This document shows, piece after piece, positions 60,086 through 64,000 of a stretch of DNA of 64,000 nt. The notes below the pieces were generated by a model, which saw nothing but the letters and a program-made list of their open reading frames with translations, had not been told where the DNA came from and did not search any database. Both the position numbers and the translations under genes were made by a program. Where the stretch lies: assembly GCA_002428935.1 (NCBI GenBank), contig DIYG01000020.1, positions 10,768 to 74,767 of the forward strand. The letters run 5' to 3'. Within the stretch, counting starts at the first letter, position 1. Each line of letters starts with the position of its first letter. The stretch is from Halieaceae bacterium UBA6060. GTDB taxonomy: Bacteria; Pseudomonadota; Gammaproteobacteria; Pseudomonadales; Halieaceae.

Positions 60086-63000
60086 TCAATCAGCCGTCAC
60101 GATCAAAGGGCCCGCCTGGGTCTCGATGAGCTTTTGACGCATCGCGGCGACATCGCCCTCTTTTAAGACCTGCCATTCATTTTTCACCGTAACCCACTCG
60201 GTGCTGAGTTCGTCGTACACCTCTTCGTATGGATCGGCGGGTTTGAAGTCCCCGATAGCCACCGTCGAGGCCAGGTAGGCGAGTTTTTCCATCAGCATGC
60301 CGGGCAGTCGAATCGTGTCTTGCCCCTTACCTGTGTGCTTCAACTGCAGGATTCGATTCTCAACCTCGGTCACCGAAGCATCCAAGGTCTCAAGCTCCGT
60401 GCGCAGGTCTTCATCGACCATGGGCATCAGATCGCGGAGTTGCCGGCGCAGCTTCTCCGCTTCATTTACCGTCAGGGACATTTCCTCGAAGTCCCCTCGA
60501 ATCTTATCCAACAGTGCCTTTTGTTCCTGAATGTCCGCCAGGCTTCCGCTTGAGTTCGGATCCTTCAAGACCTCGAAGCTCTGAGACTGCTCCCGGTCAC
60601 CGGATTTCAAAGTGACCGTGTAAACGCCAGGACTCGCCATAAGCGACAGGGGTTTGACGAGGGAGTCACGGGTCCCATCCGCTTTCATAGGGAACCAGTC
60701 GGCGTAGGTGGGCTTGGTACGCAACACCAGCTTAGAGCTGGGATCTTCCTTGAAATCCCACCACACGCGATTCACACCGACTTTGCCTTCATGCTCGATG
60801 GTGCGAACGACATCGCCCGCTTCGTTAGAGATCACCAGCGTAACGGCCTCGTCCATTTCCTCGGCTTGCCAGTAATGGAGCGAGGTGCCAGGGGGCGGAT
60901 CGTCGCCGAAGGAGGCTTCTTTGAAGAACTGCATCACGCTTGATACGGGCTGTAGCCGATAGGCGTCCTTGGGGTCGAACAAGTGCAGCGGTGATGAGGC
61001 GACGTCATCGCTGAACTGCTGGATCGGTGTGAGGTCGTCCAATATCCAGATGCCTCGCCCATAGGTTCCAACCACCAGGTCATTGAAGTGCTCGGGGATA
61101 TCCATCCAGTACATGGGGCTGGACGGCAGGTTGGTCATAAGCGACTGCCACCGGCCACCCTTGTCCAGGGAGAAGTACAGGGCGTTTTCTGTTCCCAGGT
61201 AGAGCACGTTGGGATTGATGGGATCTTCCTTGATCATCCGGGCGTAGCTCAGGGTGCTCTCTTCGATGCCCGTGGTGATTTTCTTCCAGGACTTTCCGTA
61301 GTTGGTGGTGCGATACACGTAGGGTTTGAAGTCCCCCATTTCGTGGGCATCGACGGTGATGTAGGCCGTGCCCTCGTCGTACTTGGACGCCTCGATATTG
61401 CGCACGGCACCGTAGGTGGGCAGACCGGGGATTTTTGAGCTGAGGTTGGTCCAGGTCGTGCCGCCATCCTGGCTTAGGTGTACGAGCCCGTCATTGGTAC
61501 CCGCCCACAAAAGACCTTCTTTTAGCGGAGACTCGTCCAGAGCAAAGATCACGTTGGCGTACTCCACGCCGATGTTGTCGCCCGTAAGGCCGCCGGAAAA
61601 CTGCTGTTTGCTCTCGTCATCAAGACTGAGATCGGGGCTGACTATTTCCCAGCTCTGACCGCCGTTGGTGGTCCGGTGCACATACTGACTGGCCACATAC
61701 ACGGTGTTGTTGTCGTGCGGTGAAATCAGCAACGGGAAGGTCCATTGAAAACGATACTTCACATCTGCCGCAGGGGTTCCCGCGGTAAGCTCTGGCCAGA
61801 CCTCTACCTGGCGAAACTGACGGTTGCGTTGGTCGTAGCGGACCACCACGCCGCCCAACGCGCCGAATCCCGATGCGCTGGACCACACGATGTTCGGGTC
61901 CGTGGGATCTGCGGTCGCGAAGCCGCTCTCCCCACCGCCCACGTCGTGCCACAGACCTGTGCCAATAAAGCTGCCAAAGAAGCTTTGTGAGCGGCTGCGG
62001 CTGGGACCTCTCATGGAGGGCCCGTCCTGGCGATTGGTCAGAACGTTGTAGGGGACTTCCGTGTCGGTGGTTACGTGATAGAGCTGGGCCACCGGCAGTT
62101 GTACCCGGTGCCAAGACTTACCGCGATTCTGGCTGATAGAAAGACCGCCGTCCCCAACCACGATCTGGCGGTTGCCGTTCGTTGGGTCCACCCACATGTC
62201 GTGATGATCCCAGTTGGGTGCCAGGGCGCGGTCCGCGATCGTTGCGGTTTTGCCGCCATCGATGCTGGTGGCATACGCCGCCGAGAAGAAATAGGTCTCA
62301 TTGGGGTTGTCGGGCGAGGCCGCGAGCCGCGTGTAGTAAGCGCCTCGACCCGTTAGATCACGGTCTGAGCTGACCAGGGTAAAAGTTTGTCCGTGGTCGT
62401 CCGAACGCCAAAGCTCTCCCGTATTGGTGGGTTCGTCGTTCAAGGGGATGCCATCGCCGGTCTCGATGAGCGCGTACAAGCGACCGCGCTGCGCGGGGGT
62501 CATCGCCAGCGATACTTTACCCACTTCACCCTCGGGCAGGCCGTTGCCCTCGAGCTTTGTCCATGTTTCACCCGCATCCAGGGATTTGTAGATGCCGCCG
62601 CCCGGGCCGCCGCTAACGCGGGTCCAGGGCTTCATTTCGAGCGACCACATACCCGCAAAGAGCATGCGAGGGTTGAAGGGGTCCATGATCAGATCCGAAG
62701 CACCGGTGCCTTCATCCACCTGCAGCACCTGGGTCCAGCTCTGGCCACCATCAACGGACTTGTAGATGCCGCGTTCCTGCTGCGGTGTATATCCGTGACC
62801 CAAGGCGGCGATAAAAACGACATCTGGGTTTTGCGGATGAACGACGATGCGACTGATCCGGCCCGTATTTTCAAGGCCCAGGTGCGTCCAGTTCTCGCCG
62901 CCGTCCGTTGACTTCCACACACCGTTGCCAATGGAGACGTTTGAGCGGATGTAGGACTCGCCCGTGCCCGCGTACACCACTTCCGGGTCACTGGGTGCCA

Positions 63001-63280
63001 GGGCCAGGGCTCCGATGGAGTGGACCCGCTGCTTGTCGAAGACCGGTTGCCACTGTAGTCCACCATCGGTCGACTTCCAGATCCCCCCAGAGGCTGCGCC
63101 CACGTAGTAGGTCAGGGGATCTCCGGCGATACCGGTGACAGAGATGATTCGATTGCCGATGGGGCCGATGTGGCGAAATTTGAGCTGTTCCATCTGCTCT
63201 GTGGGCAGTGTTTGCGCCGTAACGGCACCACACAACAACAGCATGGCAGCGGCTAAGAAACGAATTAGTGATAGGGGCAT
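60086..63280 (-). CDS. exported sortilin/VPS10-like BNR-repeat protein
   Basis: Large periplasmic or secreted protein of 1064 residues with a signal peptide (IRFLAAAMLLLCGAVTA-QT). The first 750 residues form beta-propellers with repeated Asp-box/BNR motifs (GIWKSTDGGLQW, GVWKSTDGGENWTHLG, GIYKSVDGGQSWTQV, GGIYKSLDAGETWTKLEG, RTTNGGQSWEIVSPDL), as in sortilin VPS10 and sialidase-like propellers. The last 250 residues contain a beta-sandwich and a helical segment (GVYTVTLKSGDREQSQSF, LLDKIRGDFEEMSLTVNEAEKLRRQL). ATG 63280 is chosen over a GTG six codons earlier. Annotated relatives are called glycosyl hydrolases by habit, but no catalytic residues are established. A paralogue is transcribed divergently at the window end. 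Confidence 0.9.
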   Translation of the reverse strand: MPLSLIRFLAAAMLLLCGAVTAQTLPTEQMEQLKFRHIGPIGNRIISVTGIAGDPLTYYVGAASGGIWKSTDGGLQWQPVFDKQRVHSIGALALAPSDPEVVYAGTGESYIRSNVSIGNGVWKSTDGGENWTHLGLENTGRISRIVVHPQNPDVVFIAALGHGYTPQQERGIYKSVDGGQSWTQVLQVDEGTGASDLIMDPFNPRMLFAGMWSLEMKPWTRVSGGPGGGIYKSLDAGETWTKLEGNGLPEGEVGKVSLAMTPAQRGRLYALIETGDGIPLNDEPTNTGELWRSDDHGQTFTLVSSDRDLTGRGAYYTRLAASPDNPNETYFFSAAYATSIDGGKTATIADRALAPNWDHHDMWVDPTNGNRQIVVGDGGLSISQNRGKSWHRVQLPVAQLYHVTTDTEVPYNVLTNRQDGPSMRGPSRSRSQSFFGSFIGTGLWHDVGGGESGFATADPTDPNIVWSSASGFGALGGVVVRYDQRNRQFRQVEVWPELTAGTPAADVKYRFQWTFPLLISPHDNNTVYVASQYVHRTTNGGQSWEIVSPDLSLDDESKQQFSGGLTGDNIGVEYANVIFALDESPLKEGLLWAGTNDGLVHLSQDGGTTWTNLSSKIPGLPTYGAVRNIEASKYDEGTAYITVDAHEMGDFKPYVYRTTNYGKSWKKITTGIEESTLSYARMIKEDPINPNVLYLGTENALYFSLDKGGRWQSLMTNLPSSPMYWMDIPEHFNDLVVGTYGRGIWILDDLTPIQQFSDDVASSPLHLFDPKDAYRLQPVSSVMQFFKEASFGDDPPPGTSLHYWQAEEMDEAVTLVISNEAGDVVRTIEHEGKVGVNRVWWDFKEDPSSKLVLRTKPTYADWFPMKADGTRDSLVKPLSLMASPGVYTVTLKSGDREQSQSFEVLKDPNSSGSLADIQEQKALLDKIRGDFEEMSLTVNEAEKLRRQLRDLMPMVDEDLRTELETLDASVTEVENRILQLKHTGKGQDTIRLPGMLMEKLAYLASTVAIGDFKPADPYEEVYDELSTEWVTVKNEWQVLKEGDVAAMRQKLIETQAGPLIVTAD

Positions 63281-63360
63281 AGGGGGCACCGGGTTCACGT
63301 GAGATAGGGGTTTGTCGTCAGAGGCTCATTAATGCAGGCCTGTAAAGCAGCGTTGCGATG

Positions 63361-63579
63361 CTACACCAGCTCTCGCTCAGCCTGTTCAAACCAGGCCAGA
63401 ACTGTCCGCCAATAATCATCGCCGTACAAGCGCCGGAACCGTCGAGTTTCCTCGCAGGCTTCGTCCCGCCATACGGCCAGGCGTTGTTCTATGAAGTTCG
63501 AAGTAAGTGGGATCTTGCACTCCACGGTAATGCAGTGCCGCCACTCCTCGTAGTTCTGCGGAATCGGTGAGTTCATCAT
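63361..63579 (-). CDS. small conserved hypothetical protein
   Basis: Short protein of 72 residues, highly charged and aromatic (QNYEEWRHCITVECKIPLTSNFIEQRLAVWRDE, RRFRRLYGDDYWRTVLAWFEQAE). The balanced composition, a GGAG ribosome site before the first ATG, and the lack of a better opposing frame support a real gene. I recall similar short proteins in gammaproteobacteria but no assigned function. It lies between two BNR-repeat genes, 80 nt upstream of the first on the same strand. Confidence 0.65.
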   Translation of the reverse strand: MMNSPIPQNYEEWRHCITVECKIPLTSNFIEQRLAVWRDEACEETRRFRRLYGDDYWRTVLAWFEQAERELV

Positions 63580-63840
63580 GGTTATTGAGCTCCGAACGAG
63601 GCAAGCAAGGGATAGGCATGAATGCTGAGCACAATGCGATCTTGGCTTGCTGGACGGGGGATGTTACAACATATCGCGTAATTGAAACGAGGCGTGGCAC
63701 GATTAGTTCAGGGCTGGCATTGGCGGACTGGCCAGATGCCCTTTCCTCTGGATTTATGCTCAGGCTACGTCCATTTCTTAGAACACTACTTGCTTTGTGA
63801 GCCCCCTTTCGGTGGCCTTAAACCTCGGACCCCAACATCA

Positions 63841-64000
63841 TGATTCGATTCTCTCGCGCAATCTTTAGCGCCTGCCTGGCTTTAAGCACCGTCCTTGCTA
63901 CCGGCGGCGTCTCAGCGGCGGTTGAACCCTCTCTCATTGATAGCCTGGAGTATCGCCTTGTCGGTCCCTGGCGAGGCGGGCGCGTTACGGCGGTGGCCGG
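63841..64000 (+). CDS. second BNR-repeat exported protein (5' part only)
   Basis: The frame opens at ATG 63841 and runs off the window after 53 codons. It begins with a signal peptide (SACLALSTVLATGGVSA-AV) followed by DSLEYRLVGPWRGGRVTAVAG. This corresponds to the mature start of the gene at 60086-63280 (EQLKFRHIGPIGNRIISVTGIAG). It is therefore a divergent paralogue of the sortilin-like propeller family. Confidence 0.75.

Noticed and set aside
63618..63800. Plus-strand frame (MNAEHNAILACW...) between the two BNR-repeat genes
   Set aside because: A weak AAGGGA precedes the ATG, but no similarity is recognised, and it lies in the divergent promoter region of the small hypothetical gene and the second BNR gene.

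Overview
The window is ordinary chromosomal DNA of a gram-negative, aerobic, probably marine gammaproteobacterium. Pointers are three TonB-system or outer-membrane-facing loci, several lipoproteins, gammaproteobacterial versions of ThrS, GpsA and AqpZ, and a Marinobacter-type fatty acyl-CoA reductase. The combination resembles the OM60/NOR5 (Halieaceae) group. That placement is an inference from gene content, not a computed result. Coding density is high. The only trace of a mobile element is a small transposase scar beside a tRNA gene.

Layout. 0.15-5.5 kb: pirin, a KefF-like quinone reductase and a Kef-type K+/H+ antiporter in one operon, then an exported animal-type haem peroxidase. 5.6-11.3 kb (minus): a TonB-dependent receptor, a TPR-sulfotransferase and a MATE pump. 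11.3-18.3 kb: a polyamine island with agmatine deiminase and N-carbamoylputrescine amidase on either side of a LysR regulator, flanked by NhaC-like and MFS transporters, an exported cupin and a LuxR regulator. 18.4-25 kb: an exported hydrolase, an M48 protease, alkaline phosphatase, GpsA and a HAD-PlsC fusion with a histone-H1-like tail (phospholipid synthesis). 25-32.5 kb: two GT-C type membrane proteins around a fatty-alcohol-forming reductase with a tiny ORF in front, then an exported amidohydrolase. 32.5-35.2 kb: a hemerythrin-GGDEF protein, an exported methyltransferase-like protein, tRNA-Val(GAC) and an ISL3-type transposase scar.

35.2-42.2 kb holds the most distinctive system. A membrane-bound AraC regulator and a strong Fur-box match precede four translationally coupled genes: TonB receptor, dihaem cytochrome c, dihaem peroxidase (MauG/CcpA family) and a NosD-like beta-helix protein ending in a cytochrome c domain. 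This looks like an iron-responsive outer-membrane uptake route joined to a five-haem periplasmic redox chain.

42.6-57.5 kb: a two-domain PTPS/QueD-like protein, a penicillin/AHL-acylase-type lipoprotein, ThrS, an AraC regulator with an NmrA-like reductase, cardiolipin synthase, patatin, an alpha/beta hydrolase, and a 7TM two-component pair followed by a VPLPA-CTERM surface protein. 57.6-60 kb: methyltransferase, DUF427 protein and AqpZ, divergent from a cysteine-rich ArsR regulator and a 30-residue, 11-cysteine metallothionein-like ORF. A perfect 14-bp palindrome lies inside the arsR promoter. 60-64 kb: two divergent sortilin/BNR-repeat exported proteins, the second cut by the window end, with a small hypothetical gene between them.
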